DNA of 64,000 nt from Candidatus Aquiluna sp. UB-MaderosW2red. GTDB lineage: Bacteria; Actinomycetota; Actinomycetes; Actinomycetales; Microbacteriaceae. A program made the position numbers and the translations under genes. The notes under the pieces are model-generated. The model made no database searches. It saw only the letters and a program-made list of their open reading frames with translations, and had not been told where the DNA came from. Below, piece after piece: positions 33,680 through 43,295 of the stretch (within the stretch, counting starts at the first letter, position 1; the number at the start of each line of letters is the position of its first letter). The stretch is taken from positions 744,001-808,000 of the forward strand of contig NZ_LT627734.1 in assembly GCF_900100865.1 (NCBI RefSeq). The letters run 5' to 3'.

Positions 33680-34888
33680 GTGAAAAAACTCCTCAGCCTG
33701 AAGGATGCCGTCTTTATCGGGCTGGCTGCGATGCTCGGTGCCGGTGTTTTTGTAGTTTTTGGCCCAGCTCTTGATGCTGCAGGAACCTTGTTGCCGCTGG
33801 CGATTGTGATAGCAGCCGGTGTGGCTTACCTCAATGCAAAAAGCATCTCCCAACTCGCTGCCAAGGTGACGCGCTCGGGCGGGGCATATTCTTATGCGCG
33901 GCATTACATTGGACCGGCCTGGGGTTTTCTAGCTGGGGCAGCTTTTATGATTGGAAAAATTGGCTCGGCCGCTGCTATTTCGCTGATTTTTGCAAATTAT
34001 CTGACCCCCGATTATCCGATTCTCACTTCGGTTTTAGCCCTTGCCCTGATGGCAATTGTCAACAGCCTCGGAGTGAATCGAACAGCATTTGGCAGCACGG
34101 TGCTTGCAAGTATCACCCTGGTGTTTTTGGGCCTCTTGATTATCTCTTCCTTTTTTGCACCAGACTCCAGGGCTCCGGTGGCTCCGGGCACCCTTGGAGG
34201 AGCGCTGACAGCCAGCGCTTTGATATTTTTTGCTTTTGCCGGCTACGCTCGGGTCGCAACACTGGGCTCAGAGGTTAGTAAGAGTTCTAAGAATGTGCCT
34301 CTTGCCATCAATATCTCACTGGGCATCGTGCTTTTGATTTATTTGTCACTTGGTTTTTTGGCGTTGAATAAACTCGGGGGCGATGGCGTGGGGAGCCTAA
34401 CGCCGCTTCGCGATTTGGCGGCCATCTCCCTGCCCGAACCCTGGTCAGATTGGGTATTCGTGTTTGCCGCTGTGGCCTGTCTGGGTTCTTTATTGGCCCT
34501 GCTGGCTGGAATTAGTCGCACCGCCGCAATCATGGCCGAGGATGCCGAGCTTCCAAAGATCTTGCAGACTCGTTTGAAGAATGGGGCTCCATGGGTGGCG
34601 GAACTTATGGTGGCCCTGTTCGCTGCGGTGTTGGTTCTCAGCTCGGGAGTGGTTTTTAGCATTGGGGTCTCTTCTTTTTGTGTGTTGACCTATTATTCGA
34701 TTGCAAATTTTGCTGCATTTAGGCAACCTAGGTCTGAAACCGATAGGCCCAAGGTCTGGAATTTGATTGGGCTGTTGCTATGTTTGGGGATTGGCGTGGC
34801 CGTGCCCTTTCAAGCGCTTGTAGTGGGCGCGACACTTATGCTGCTGGCTCTCTTGCTCAGGAAACTCGGCTCCATACGGCGAAATTAA
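33680..34888 (+). CDS. APC family amino acid permease
   Basis: A 402-residue permease with about eleven or twelve membrane helices. The first helix GLAAMLGAGVFVVFGPAL contains the APC unwound GAGVF motif, and RSGGAYSYARHYIGPAWGFLAG is the typical helix 2-3 junction (seen as two blocks). Most like the amino acid transporter branch; substrate unknown. GTG start 9 bp after prs, so co-transcribed by position. Confidence 0.88.
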   Translation: MKKLLSLKDAVFIGLAAMLGAGVFVVFGPALDAAGTLLPLAIVIAAGVAYLNAKSISQLAAKVTRSGGAYSYARHYIGPAWGFLAGAAFMIGKIGSAAAISLIFANYLTPDYPILTSVLALALMAIVNSLGVNRTAFGSTVLASITLVFLGLLIISSFFAPDSRAPVAPGTLGGALTASALIFFAFAGYARVATLGSEVSKSSKNVPLAINISLGIVLLIYLSLGFLALNKLGGDGVGSLTPLRDLAAISLPEPWSDWVFVFAAVACLGSLLALLAGISRTAAIMAEDAELPKILQTRLKNGAPWVAELMVALFAAVLVLSSGVVFSIGVSSFCVLTYYSIANFAAFRQPRSETDRPKVWNLIGLLLCLGIGVAVPFQALVVGATLMLLALLLRKLGSIRRN

Positions 34889-34963
34889 AAAAAGCATCCC
34901 GCTGATTCTCCAATTGAACTCACTTATCGGGAAGAAATCCGGGTCACTTTAGTTATCACGTCT

Positions 34964-36502
34964 ATGGAAAGAACCTTAAAACTCGGTACAGATTTTTCTA
35001 CCATTTACGCAAAGGCGCGGGCTGTTGCCCCGGAGGCGTTCGATGAAAGCTCGATTAGGAACCTTATCGGCGGTGAATGGCAGGTATTGGGATCCGTTGT
35101 TTCCCATGTCACTCCAGTGGATCAATCGGAGATTGTCGGACCTTCGATGCTCAGTCTTGACCAAACGGTCACCGCCGTGAAAAAAGCCGCTCAGATGGAT
35201 AAAGACTGGGCCAAAGTCGCGCTGGATGAAAGAAAATCTCGAGTGGCCAAAGCGGTTGAACTTCTCAGAGAGCACCGCAATTTGTTGGCCCAGTTATTGA
35301 TTTGGGAGATTGGCAAGCCTTGGAAACTGGCTTGCGCAGACGTGGATCGCTGCATCGAAGGCGTGCAATGGTACCTAGAAGAAATTGACCGCCAGATGGC
35401 CGGCCGAACCCCGCTAACGGGCCCTGTTTCAAATATCGCAAGCTGGAACTACCCTCTCAGCGTTCTGGTGCATGCCGAACTGGTCCAGCTCTTGGCCGGT
35501 AATGCGGTTATCGCAAAGACTCCGACTCAGGGTGGTTTTCACGCCCTGACACTCTCGCACGCACTGATGGCCAGAGCCGGCCTCCCGGTGACCCTGGTGT
35601 CCGGCTCGGGCGCCGAACTAGCGCCGGCTCTGGTGAGTTCCCCGGAGCTTGGAGCAATGGCTTTTGTGGGAGGAAGAAATAACGGTCGATCCGCCGCAAG
35701 TTCGCTGCGGTCGCTAGCCAAGCGTCACATCCTCGAGCAAGAGGGGCTGAATTCCTGGGGGATTTGGGATTATTCGAATTGGGATGAGCTCTCGGCTCAC
35801 CTGAGTAAGGGTTTTGAGTATGCCAAGCAGCGCTGCACCGCATACCCGCGATACGTGGTTCAGCGCGAGCTATTTCCCGAATTTTTAGAAATGTATTTGG
35901 GGGTTGTCAAGGGCCTCAAGTTCGGCCACCCTTTGGCGGTGGAGAACCCCGAAGACGATTACCCAGAGCTGCACTTTGGGCCGGTGATCAGTGCCAAAAA
36001 AGCGAGTGAGTTGGGCGAAGCTTTTAGTGAAGCTGTCTCTCGCGGTGGGGTTCCTTTATACGCTGGCAGCCTAAGTTCGGGAAGCTTTCTAGAAGGCCAA
36101 GATATCTCCGCTTACGTTGCTCCTAAGACCGTGTTGGAGCCACCAAAATCATGGTCAATTCACCATTCAGAACCTTTTGGACCGCTGGACTCGGTTGTTT
36201 TGGCAGACACAGAGGCCGAATTCATCGCCGCAATGAACGTATCAAATGGAAATTTGGTGAGTTCAGTGGCAAGTGATGATTTGGGGTTTGCGGATCGAGT
36301 AAAAGACGAGTCTCAAGCTTTTAAGTTTGGAGTGAATAAGCCAAGGTCTAGAGGAGACAAGGCGGAGGTCTTCGGTGGTCTAGGAGCAAGCTGGCGTGGC
36401 TGCTTTGTTGGCGGCGACCTCTTGGTTGAGTCGGTTACTGAGGGCCCGGGGCAGCTTTACGGCAACTTCTCGGACGGTTCTAGATATCCGGTGGATGTTT
36501 AG
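34964..36502 (+). CDS. Aldehyde dehydrogenase family protein (divergent)
   Basis: A 512-residue ALDH-fold protein. The oxyanion Asn (SWNYPLSVL), the NAD-binding Lys (VIAKTPTQG), a Glu in the position of the general base (HILEQEGLN, where most have ELGGK), the catalytic Cys (KQRCTAYPRYVV, where most have GQxC) and SEPFGP are all present but in atypical surroundings. The catalytic set is therefore kept while the motifs diverge, so the substrate cannot be guessed. The ATG at 34964 lies 75 bp after the permease stop. Confidence 0.82.
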   Translation: MERTLKLGTDFSTIYAKARAVAPEAFDESSIRNLIGGEWQVLGSVVSHVTPVDQSEIVGPSMLSLDQTVTAVKKAAQMDKDWAKVALDERKSRVAKAVELLREHRNLLAQLLIWEIGKPWKLACADVDRCIEGVQWYLEEIDRQMAGRTPLTGPVSNIASWNYPLSVLVHAELVQLLAGNAVIAKTPTQGGFHALTLSHALMARAGLPVTLVSGSGAELAPALVSSPELGAMAFVGGRNNGRSAASSLRSLAKRHILEQEGLNSWGIWDYSNWDELSAHLSKGFEYAKQRCTAYPRYVVQRELFPEFLEMYLGVVKGLKFGHPLAVENPEDDYPELHFGPVISAKKASELGEAFSEAVSRGGVPLYAGSLSSGSFLEGQDISAYVAPKTVLEPPKSWSIHHSEPFGPLDSVVLADTEAEFIAAMNVSNGNLVSSVASDDLGFADRVKDESQAFKFGVNKPRSRGDKAEVFGGLGASWRGCFVGGDLLVESVTEGPGQLYGNFSDGSRYPVDV

Positions 36503-36631
36503 GATTAACCAGCGCTTCTAAATCAAACTTGAATCGGCTAAGCTTTGGCTCGAACAGCGGCGAGGGATGCTTTTAGTATTCGTAATCGACGGGGTGCTTT
36601 TTCCTCGCTGCGCCAAGACCTAGAGGAAAAG

Positions 36632-37237
36632 ATGTCTGAAATTCAAATCACCGCCGAAGTTCGTGAGAAATTCGGCAAGGGCGCGGCTCGTAAACTCCGC
36701 GCCGCTGGTCACACCCCAGCCGTAATTTACGGACACGGTAACGCCACTCGCCACATATCACTTCCCGCCCACCAGGTCGCCCTAGCGCTTCGAAAGAAGA
36801 ACGCCCTTCTGGAATTGAGCATAGAAGGTAAGACTGAACTGGTCTTGGTGAAGAGTGCGTCCAAGGACCCGGTGACCCAGATCATTGAACACGTGGATCT
36901 AGTTATGGTCACCAAGGGCGAAAAGGTTAATGTTGAAGTTCCAGTGCACGTAATCGGCGAAGCTATGAGCGGCACAATCGTTGACCTTGAGCACAAGAGC
37001 GTCAAGCTCGAGGCCGAGGCCACTCATATCCCCGCGTTTGTTGAACTGCACATCTCCAAGGACAACCCGGCCGGCCACCACTACTTGGTTGGCGAGCTGG
37101 TTGTTCCAAAGGGTGCGGTTCTCGAGCTTGCCGCCAGCGAACTATTGGCTTCGGTCGTAGAGACTAAGGGCGGTGCCGCTAGTGATACAGAAGTTGTTGC
37201 AGAGGTTACTGACGCAGCCACCCCAGCAGCTGAATAA
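36632..37237 (+). CDS. rplY: Ribosomal protein bL25 / general stress protein Ctc
   Basis: 5S rRNA-binding ribosomal protein of the long Ctc form, 201 residues: residues 1-90 are the L25 beta-barrel (VREKFGKGAARKLRAAGHTP and VIYGHGNATRHI), and residues 95-185 the TL5 C-terminal domain. An Ala/Glu-rich tail ends the protein. The ATG at 36632 follows AGAGGAAAAG; the longer frame is rejected. The 129-bp upstream region contains GCGAGG and CCTCGC arms that could form a leader hairpin. The gene overlaps pth. Confidence 0.95.
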   Translation: MSEIQITAEVREKFGKGAARKLRAAGHTPAVIYGHGNATRHISLPAHQVALALRKKNALLELSIEGKTELVLVKSASKDPVTQIIEHVDLVMVTKGEKVNVEVPVHVIGEAMSGTIVDLEHKSVKLEAEATHIPAFVELHISKDNPAGHHYLVGELVVPKGAVLELAASELLASVVETKGGAASDTEVVAEVTDAATPAAE

Positions 37238-37772
37238 CGATTCTTGGTTAGTAGTTGGGCTCGGTAATCCCGGGCCCAACTATCAATCCAACCGGCATAA
37301 TATTGGCCAAATTGTGCTCGATGTATTGGCAAAGCGACTCGGTACAAATTTCAAATCATCTAGACAGCAAGCGCTTTGCGCCGAGGCAAGAATTGCCCCT
37401 GGCAAGCCGAAGGTGATTCTTGCCAAACCGACCAGCTTTATGAATCTCTCTGGCAGCCCAATAAGCCTGCTAGCTAAGTTCTACTCAATCCCGATGGATC
37501 GAATTATCGTGGTTCATGATGAAATTGATATTCCATTTGGTGACATTCGTTTGAAGTTTTCGGGCGGGCACGCTGGCCATAATGGCCTGAGAGACATAAT
37601 CGCCAAATTGGGAAACGAGTTTCATAGAATCCGATTCGGGGTCGGTAGGCCCCCGGGATCTCAAGAGGTTGCGAGCTTTGTGCTGGAAAACTTCAACTCT
37701 GTGGAGCGCAAAGAATTGGATGTTTTGTGCGAGATTGCCGCCGACAGGGTAATCGAGTTAATAAGCGCCTAA
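37173..37772 (+). CDS. pth: Peptidyl-tRNA hydrolase
   Basis: Releases tRNA from peptidyl-tRNA. The conserved protein begins at NDSWLVVGLGNPGPNY and contains the catalytic His in SNRHNIGQ, FMNLSG and the HNGLRD motif. The coordinate given is the longest frame: all ATG/GTG/TTG starts (37173, 37182, 37194, 37197) lie inside rplY, and none has a convincing ribosome-binding site. A CTG at 37230 would give the best-sized protein. The gene is certain, its start is not. mfd follows 9 bp later. Confidence 0.92.
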   Translation: MPLVIQKLLQRLLTQPPQQLNNDSWLVVGLGNPGPNYQSNRHNIGQIVLDVLAKRLGTNFKSSRQQALCAEARIAPGKPKVILAKPTSFMNLSGSPISLLAKFYSIPMDRIIVVHDEIDIPFGDIRLKFSGGHAGHNGLRDIIAKLGNEFHRIRFGVGRPPGSQEVASFVLENFNSVERKELDVLCEIAADRVIELISA

Positions 37773-37781
37773 ACTCCATAG

Positions 37782-40700
37782 GTGACCCTCCGCCCCGTTC
37801 TAAAGGCATTGGGCCAGTCGCACCCGCTTTTGAACCTAAAAATCAAAAAGCGAGGGTTAACGAAACTCTTTGCGCCAGAAAAAGCCTCCAGTTTCGCGGT
37901 TGCTCAACTCTTATCAAAAGTCACAGAGCCCCTAGTGGTGATAACTGCCACCTCAAGGCAGGCGGAGTCTTTGGCTCTGGTGGTAAAGGAGCTGGTTGAC
38001 TCGGTTGAGCTAATCGAGTTTCCAGCCTGGGAGACCCTTCCGCACGAGAGGCTAAGCCCCTCGGCCGAAGTTGTGGGCCTAAGACTTCGGGCGCTTCATC
38101 GAATGATTGAACTCAGAGACACCACCCCGAAACATCCGGTAATGATTTTGATGTCGGTTCGGGCCGCTTTGCAACCGGTAGTTGGTGGCCTTGAAGATCA
38201 CCCACCCTTTGTCTTAGAACGCGGCAAAGATTATTTATTACCCGAACTTGCTCTAAAGCTGATTGAGCTCGCCTATGAGCGAGTTGACATGGTGGAGCGC
38301 CGCGGCCAATTTGCCATCCGAGGCGGAATTCTGGATTGTTTTCCAACTACTAATCAGCACGCCCTGAGACTCGAGTTTTTTGGTGATGAGCTCGAGGACA
38401 TCCGGGAGTTCTCGGTTTCTGACCAGCGCTCCATCGCATCTCAAATTGATTCGATTGAGCTTTATGCAGCAAGGGAGCTTCTGATAACCCCCGAAGTGGC
38501 CTCAATTGCCCGACAGATGGTGCACGAGTTTCCTGCGATATCAACGCTATTGGAAAAGATTGCGAACGGCATTCCCGCTGAGGGGATGGAGTCCCTTGCT
38601 CCCGTCTTATCTTCAAAGATGGGCTCGATTTCAGAGTATTTTCCCAAAGAAACCAAGATTGTGGTTTTGGAGCTCGAAAAGGTTTCTGCGAGGGCAAAAT
38701 CCCTGAGTGATACCAATGAGGAGTTTCTTCATGCGGCATGGGACGCCGCAATATCCGGGTCAGAGGCTCCGATTGATTTGAGTGCCGGGGGGTTTTACGA
38801 CCTTGATATCGTTCTGAAAGATTTATCCAGGAGCCACGCCCTAATCCAAATCGGGTCCTTACAAAATGAGGGAGCGGTTGATTTGGGGCTTAGAGACGTG
38901 CCGCGCTTCAGCCAAGAGAACCCGGGGGTCGATTGGCTTTTGGATTTAAAGGATCAGGGTTATCAGACGCTGCTGGTTGCAAATGGTCATGGGACAGCGG
39001 AGCGGATTGTTGAAATTCTGACCGAAGCCAAGGTTCCGGCGGTATTGACCGAGGTCGTGGGCGAGCTTACGGATCAGCACGTCACAGTCACAGTCGGCAA
39101 CCTGGTTGCCGGGTTTGTGGCTAGTCAAAGCAAGCAGCTGGTGATGACCGACAGCGAGTTTTTCGGAGTCGCTCCAACTTACGCTTCGCCAACCGAGCGA
39201 AAACTGGCCAGAAGACGTGGCCCACAAGTCGATCCGCTTGCTCTAAAACAGGGCGATTATGTGGTGCACGAGATTCATGGCATTGGAAGATTTACCAAGT
39301 TGGTGCAGCGCTCATCTGGTGGTTCACAGCGCCAGCACCTGAGGGAATATTTGGTGATTGAATACGCTCCTCCAAAACGTGGATACCCCACCGACACTCT
39401 TTTCGTGCCCACCGACCAGCTGGACATGCTCACTCGGTATGTCGGTGGTGAGGCCCCCGTGCTTAATAAAATGGGCGGCACCGACTGGGCCCGGGTGAAG
39501 GGCAATGCCCGCAAAGCGGTCCGCAAGATTGCAATTGACCTAGTGAAGCTTTACTCGGCGCGCATGAAGAGTAGGGGATTCGCATTTAGCCCCGATACCC
39601 CCTGGCAAAAAGAGCTAGAAGAAGCGTTCTTTTTTCAAGAGACTCCGGATCAGCTCACCACCATAGACGAGGTCAAGCGGGATATGGAAAAGGAGATTCC
39701 AATGGACCGGCTATTGGCCGGCGATGTTGGATACGGTAAGACCGAGGTGGCGGTAAGAGCGGCTTTCAAGGCTATTCAAGATGGCAAGCAGGTCGTGATG
39801 CTGGTTCCCACGACCCTTTTGGTCAAGCAGCACTTCGATACTTTTTCTGCGCGCTACGCCGGATTCCCCGTCACGATAAAGCCGCTTTCAAGATTCCAAA
39901 GCGCCGCCGAAACTAAAGAGACCCTACGCGGATTGGAAAATGGCGGGGTCGACATGGTTATCGGAACCCACCGATTGCTATCTGGGCAGGTGAAATTCAA
40001 GGACCTAGGCCTCGTGATTATCGATGAAGAGCAACGCTTTGGAGTGGAACACAAAGAAAAACTCAAGGACCTAAAGCACAACGTAGATGTTCTGGCCATG
40101 AGCGCAACTCCGATTCCGCGCACCCTGGAGATGGCGGTCACCGGCATCCGAGAGATGTCCACCCTCGCCACTGCTCCTGAGGAACGACACCCAATCCTGA
40201 CTTATATCGGGGGCTACAGCCAGAAGCAGGTAGCAGCAGCAATTAGGCGAGAGTTGATTCGAGAGGGTCAGGTGTTTTTTGTTCACAATCGAGTTGCAAG
40301 CATCGATAGGGTGGCGGCTGAGTTACGAGAGCTGATTCCCGAGGCCAGAATCGCGGTGGCCCACGGTCAGATGCCAGAGCATCTGCTGGAGCAGGTGGTA
40401 GATGACTTCTGGGAGCGCAAATTCGATGTTTTGGTTTCGACCACGATCATTGAGACTGGAATTGATATTCCAAACGCCAACACTTTGATTGTCGATCGTG
40501 CCGAGAACTATGGGCTCAGCCAGCTGCACCAAATTCGCGGTCGAGTGGGCCGCTCGAAGGAACGCGGCTACGCTTACTTTTTTTATGACCCAACAAAACC
40601 GCTTGGGGAAACCGCATTCGATCGGCTCTCCACCATCGCCACTAACACGGAGCTCGGAAGCGGCATGCAGGTTGCGATGAAGGATCTAGAGATTCGAGGC

Positions 40701-41297
40701 GCTGGAAACCTTTTGGGTGGCGAGCAGTCCGGGCACATTGCAGGAGTCGGTTTTGACCTTTACTTGCGCATGATTGGCGAAGCGGTAAGCGAATTCAAGG
40801 GCGAGGTAATCGCATCACCAGCCGAACTAAAGCTAGAGCTGCCGATTGATGCCCATATTCCAGCCACCTACGTGGATAGCGAGCGACTAAGGCTCGAGGC
40901 GTATCACAAACTCTCAAGTGAGTCAGGGGCAGGGTCGGATAAAAACCGCCTCGATTTGATTCTTGCCGAATTGGAAGATCGCTACGGCAAGGCTCCTGAG
41001 CCGGTGAAGAATCTTTTGGCAGTAACTCATCTTCGACAGCAAGCATCAAGACTTGGTCTGAAAGATGTGAACCTCTTGGGCTTGCAGGCAAAGTTTGCTC
41101 CGGTGGAATTGAGCGATAGCGAATTAGTGGCCTTGACCCATCGACTCAAGGGTGCAAAGTACTTGCAAAGCGCAAAGTTGCTGAGCATAACTTCACCGAC
41201 ATCACCCGAAGGTGAACCGCTTCGAGATATCGAAGTGATTGACTGGATATGGCAAGTGTTTCAAATCGTGTTTGGGGATAAAAATGGAAAAGCTTAA
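37782..41297 (+). CDS. mfd: Transcription-repair coupling factor
   Basis: Displaces stalled RNA polymerase and recruits UvrA; 1171 residues. The UvrB-homology module spans about residues 1-350, the RNA polymerase-interacting domain about 480-560 (VHEIHGIGRFTKLVQR), and the SF2 translocase about 620-960 with Walker A GDVGYGKTEVAVRA, IIDEEQRFGVEHKEKL and HQIRGRVGRSKERGYAYFF. The C-terminal TRCF domain covers about 1010-1150. GTG start. It overlaps mazG by 14 bp. Confidence 0.97.
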   Translation: MTLRPVLKALGQSHPLLNLKIKKRGLTKLFAPEKASSFAVAQLLSKVTEPLVVITATSRQAESLALVVKELVDSVELIEFPAWETLPHERLSPSAEVVGLRLRALHRMIELRDTTPKHPVMILMSVRAALQPVVGGLEDHPPFVLERGKDYLLPELALKLIELAYERVDMVERRGQFAIRGGILDCFPTTNQHALRLEFFGDELEDIREFSVSDQRSIASQIDSIELYAARELLITPEVASIARQMVHEFPAISTLLEKIANGIPAEGMESLAPVLSSKMGSISEYFPKETKIVVLELEKVSARAKSLSDTNEEFLHAAWDAAISGSEAPIDLSAGGFYDLDIVLKDLSRSHALIQIGSLQNEGAVDLGLRDVPRFSQENPGVDWLLDLKDQGYQTLLVANGHGTAERIVEILTEAKVPAVLTEVVGELTDQHVTVTVGNLVAGFVASQSKQLVMTDSEFFGVAPTYASPTERKLARRRGPQVDPLALKQGDYVVHEIHGIGRFTKLVQRSSGGSQRQHLREYLVIEYAPPKRGYPTDTLFVPTDQLDMLTRYVGGEAPVLNKMGGTDWARVKGNARKAVRKIAIDLVKLYSARMKSRGFAFSPDTPWQKELEEAFFFQETPDQLTTIDEVKRDMEKEIPMDRLLAGDVGYGKTEVAVRAAFKAIQDGKQVVMLVPTTLLVKQHFDTFSARYAGFPVTIKPLSRFQSAAETKETLRGLENGGVDMVIGTHRLLSGQVKFKDLGLVIIDEEQRFGVEHKEKLKDLKHNVDVLAMSATPIPRTLEMAVTGIREMSTLATAPEERHPILTYIGGYSQKQVAAAIRRELIREGQVFFVHNRVASIDRVAAELRELIPEARIAVAHGQMPEHLLEQVVDDFWERKFDVLVSTTIIETGIDIPNANTLIVDRAENYGLSQLHQIRGRVGRSKERGYAYFFYDPTKPLGETAFDRLSTIATNTELGSGMQVAMKDLEIRGAGNLLGGEQSGHIAGVGFDLYLRMIGEAVSEFKGEVIASPAELKLELPIDAHIPATYVDSERLRLEAYHKLSSESGAGSDKNRLDLILAELEDRYGKAPEPVKNLLAVTHLRQQASRLGLKDVNLLGLQAKFAPVELSDSELVALTHRLKGAKYLQSAKLLSITSPTSPEGEPLRDIEVIDWIWQVFQIVFGDKNGKA

Positions 41298-41979
41298 ATC
41301 TTTAATTCAGACTGCTCACCAGTTGCGAGCCCCGGGGGGTTGCCCCTGGGATGCCGAACAAGACCACCGCTCTTTGGTGCAATACCTCTTAGAAGAAACC
41401 TACGAGCTGATCGACGCGATTGAGTCGGGTTCGCGTGCGGAGGTGCTCGAGGAGCTCGGTGATGTTTTATACCAAGTGATTTTCCATAGCGATCTAGCTT
41501 CCGAAGGAACTCTGGGCGAACCTTTTGATTTGGAGGATGTCGCTGAATATATGGAAAAAAAGATGCGTTCGCGCCATCCCCATGTCTTCGGGTCAGATCA
41601 AGAGATCGCTAGGTTCAAAGCGGAGACCGGTGATGATGTCATGCAGCACTGGGAGGGGCATAAGAAAAAAGAAAAGCCGGATCGCACCTCGATATTGGAC
41701 GGCATTCCGCAGGCAATGCCCGCCCTGGCATTAGCCAATAAGGTCATGAACAAGGCTGAGAAGATCGGAATTCTAGAAAAATCTGAGCACCCGGCAATCC
41801 CGATGGAATCTGAGGATGACCTAGGTAAATTGCTGCTGGCCATTGTCGCCAGCGCCAGAAGTGCAGGCTTGGATCCAGAGCGAGCCCTTCGGGAAGCCAC
41901 TAAGGAGTTACAGGTCGAAATTCGCGCATTTGAGCTCAACCCGGACAACGACGCCGGAGTCATTGGCCTTGCCGACTAA
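41284..41979 (+). CDS. mazG: MazG family nucleoside triphosphate pyrophosphohydrolase
   Basis: House-cleaning NTP pyrophosphatase, 231 residues. The metal-binding EExxE...ExxD pattern reads EETYELIDAIE and EELGDVLYQVIFHS (about residues 37-66), preceded by GGCPWDAEQDHRSLVQYL. Only the first MazG domain is well conserved; the C-terminal half is helical and variable. The ATG at 41284 overlaps the mfd end, a common coupling of mfd and mazG in Actinobacteria. Confidence 0.93.
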   Translation: MEKLKSLIQTAHQLRAPGGCPWDAEQDHRSLVQYLLEETYELIDAIESGSRAEVLEELGDVLYQVIFHSDLASEGTLGEPFDLEDVAEYMEKKMRSRHPHVFGSDQEIARFKAETGDDVMQHWEGHKKKEKPDRTSILDGIPQAMPALALANKVMNKAEKIGILEKSEHPAIPMESEDDLGKLLLAIVASARSAGLDPERALREATKELQVEIRAFELNPDNDAGVIGLAD

Positions 41980-42034
41980 CTTTCGATTCTCGACGCTGAG
42001 ACTGCTCGATAAATTTTCTTTGGCGAGGGGTCCC

Positions 42035-42619
42035 ATGGCTTTTATTGACGAGAGTTTTTTATCGCCGGCTCAATCGGAGGATTCTTTTTATATTCTGACC
42101 GCCGCGGTTATTGATAAAAAGCGCGTGCTAAAAGTGCGCCAAGAACTTTTCAAATTAGTTGGTGCAAATTATTGGCACACCACCGATGCGGGCAGATCCG
42201 ATCGCGGACGCCAAAAGATTAGAGAGCTAAACGCATATTTGGCGAGAAACGTCTCTCCAGTAATCGTTGTCATCGAGCAGCTCGCTGAATCGGATAAAAG
42301 CGCGGAGGCCGGCAGGGTTGAATCGATTCGGACTCTTTTGAATGAGCTAGCCGAAAATCATCTTTATCTCACCGGCACCGTGGTGTATGAAAGTCGAATT
42401 CCCGGTTTCATGCAAAATCAGGATCGAAGAATAATCAAGGAAATTGCTGAGGGTCAATCCAGCGCAGCGAAACTTAAGGTGTTTGGTCTTGCATCTAAAA
42501 AAGAGCCGATGCTGTGGGCACCCGATCTGATCGGCTGGGCTTACCGGCACGCCTACGCCGATTCTGATAAAAGTTTCTTTCAGGAGCTAGCCAAAGTGGC
42601 AACTGTAATAAAGCTTTAG
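42035..42619 (+). CDS. DUF3800 domain protein
   Basis: A 194-residue protein with an RNase H-like N-terminus (MAFIDESFL, acidic Asp-Glu-Ser) as in DUF3800, a later YESRIPGF segment and a C-terminal PDLIGWAYRHAY block. The family often sits near mobile or defence genes but is also found alone, as here between mazG and a TetR regulator. The ATG at 42035 follows GAGGGG. It overlaps the convergent TetR stop by four bases. Function unknown; a nuclease role is only inferred from the fold. Confidence 0.78.
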   Translation: MAFIDESFLSPAQSEDSFYILTAAVIDKKRVLKVRQELFKLVGANYWHTTDAGRSDRGRQKIRELNAYLARNVSPVIVVIEQLAESDKSAEAGRVESIRTLLNELAENHLYLTGTVVYESRIPGFMQNQDRRIIKEIAEGQSSAAKLKVFGLASKKEPMLWAPDLIGWAYRHAYADSDKSFFQELAKVATVIKL

Positions 42620-43206
42620 TTAAAGACTGCCTCAAAGTCACTAAAGCCCTCATCCAAAACCTGAGCCGGGCTTCTTGGATCGTTGTTTTGTGCCCACCAG
42701 GTAAGAATCGCCATAGAGGCCGAAATCATCGCGCTGGAGACTACCTTGGCCCGCATCGGGTTTGAGTCATCGAGTCGCAAAATCTCATTTTCTATTACCG
42801 ATCGAGCTTCCTCAAGCTGAGCATGACCCCAGCCGGAGACTTCGGGGGAGGAGGCGATCAAGCGCAACCTGAGTCTCATTGTTTCCATGCGCTCATCACC
42901 TACATCTTCGAGGGTTCTGGTCCAAGAGTTGTGCAGGTGGGTAATGATCGAGGTCTCGGTATCTTCTTTGAGCTTCTGGGCTAAGTCTTGAGTAAATTTG
43001 TGCATTGTGCCCCAAATAACGGCTGATTTTGAGGGGAAGACTCGGAATAGGTTGGAGCGCGAAATGCCCGCCTCGAGGGCCACCTCATCCATTGTCACGT
43101 TATCGATGCCGCGCTCCTGGAATAGTCGCAACGCTGTGAGACCCACCTGAATCGGGTCAGTTGTTACCGGTCTACCTCGGCGGGCTTTGTCATTGGTGTC
43201 TGGCAT
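42616..43206 (-). CDS. TetR family transcriptional regulator
   Basis: A 196-residue repressor. The N-terminal HTH reads GLTALRLFQERGIDNVTMDEV then ALEAGISRSNLFRVFPSKSA (about residues 21-63), and a C-terminal helical ligand domain follows, similar to TetR members that bind acyl-CoA-like ligands. The ATG at 43206 is chosen because the longer frame runs through the hisS promoter region. Divergent from hisS, with a candidate operator between them. The regulated target is not obvious; it could be itself. Confidence 0.88.
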   Translation of the reverse strand: MPDTNDKARRGRPVTTDPIQVGLTALRLFQERGIDNVTMDEVALEAGISRSNLFRVFPSKSAVIWGTMHKFTQDLAQKLKEDTETSIITHLHNSWTRTLEDVGDERMETMRLRLRLIASSPEVSGWGHAQLEEARSVIENEILRLDDSNPMRAKVVSSAMISASMAILTWWAQNNDPRSPAQVLDEGFSDFEAVFN

Positions 43207-43218
43207 GTCAAAAAGAAT

Positions 43219-43233
43219 ACCAATCTTGTTGGT
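43219..43233. promoter_or_regulatory. Candidate TetR operator
   Basis: ACCAA-TCTTG-TTGGT, a perfect 5-5-5 inverted repeat 13 bp before the TetR start and about 63 bp before hisS. Position and symmetry fit autoregulation; no experimental match is claimed. Confidence 0.4.
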
Positions 43234-43295
43234 TTTTAATAAAGTTTGAGCTTTGCTAAGTGGGTTATTCGTCGCCGCTATGCCAAGCTTATAAA

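Noticed and set aside
42035-42619. DUF3800 gene as part of a defence island
   Set aside because: Neighbours are mazG, TetR and hisS, with no restriction, Abi or mobile genes, so a defence role is not supported here.
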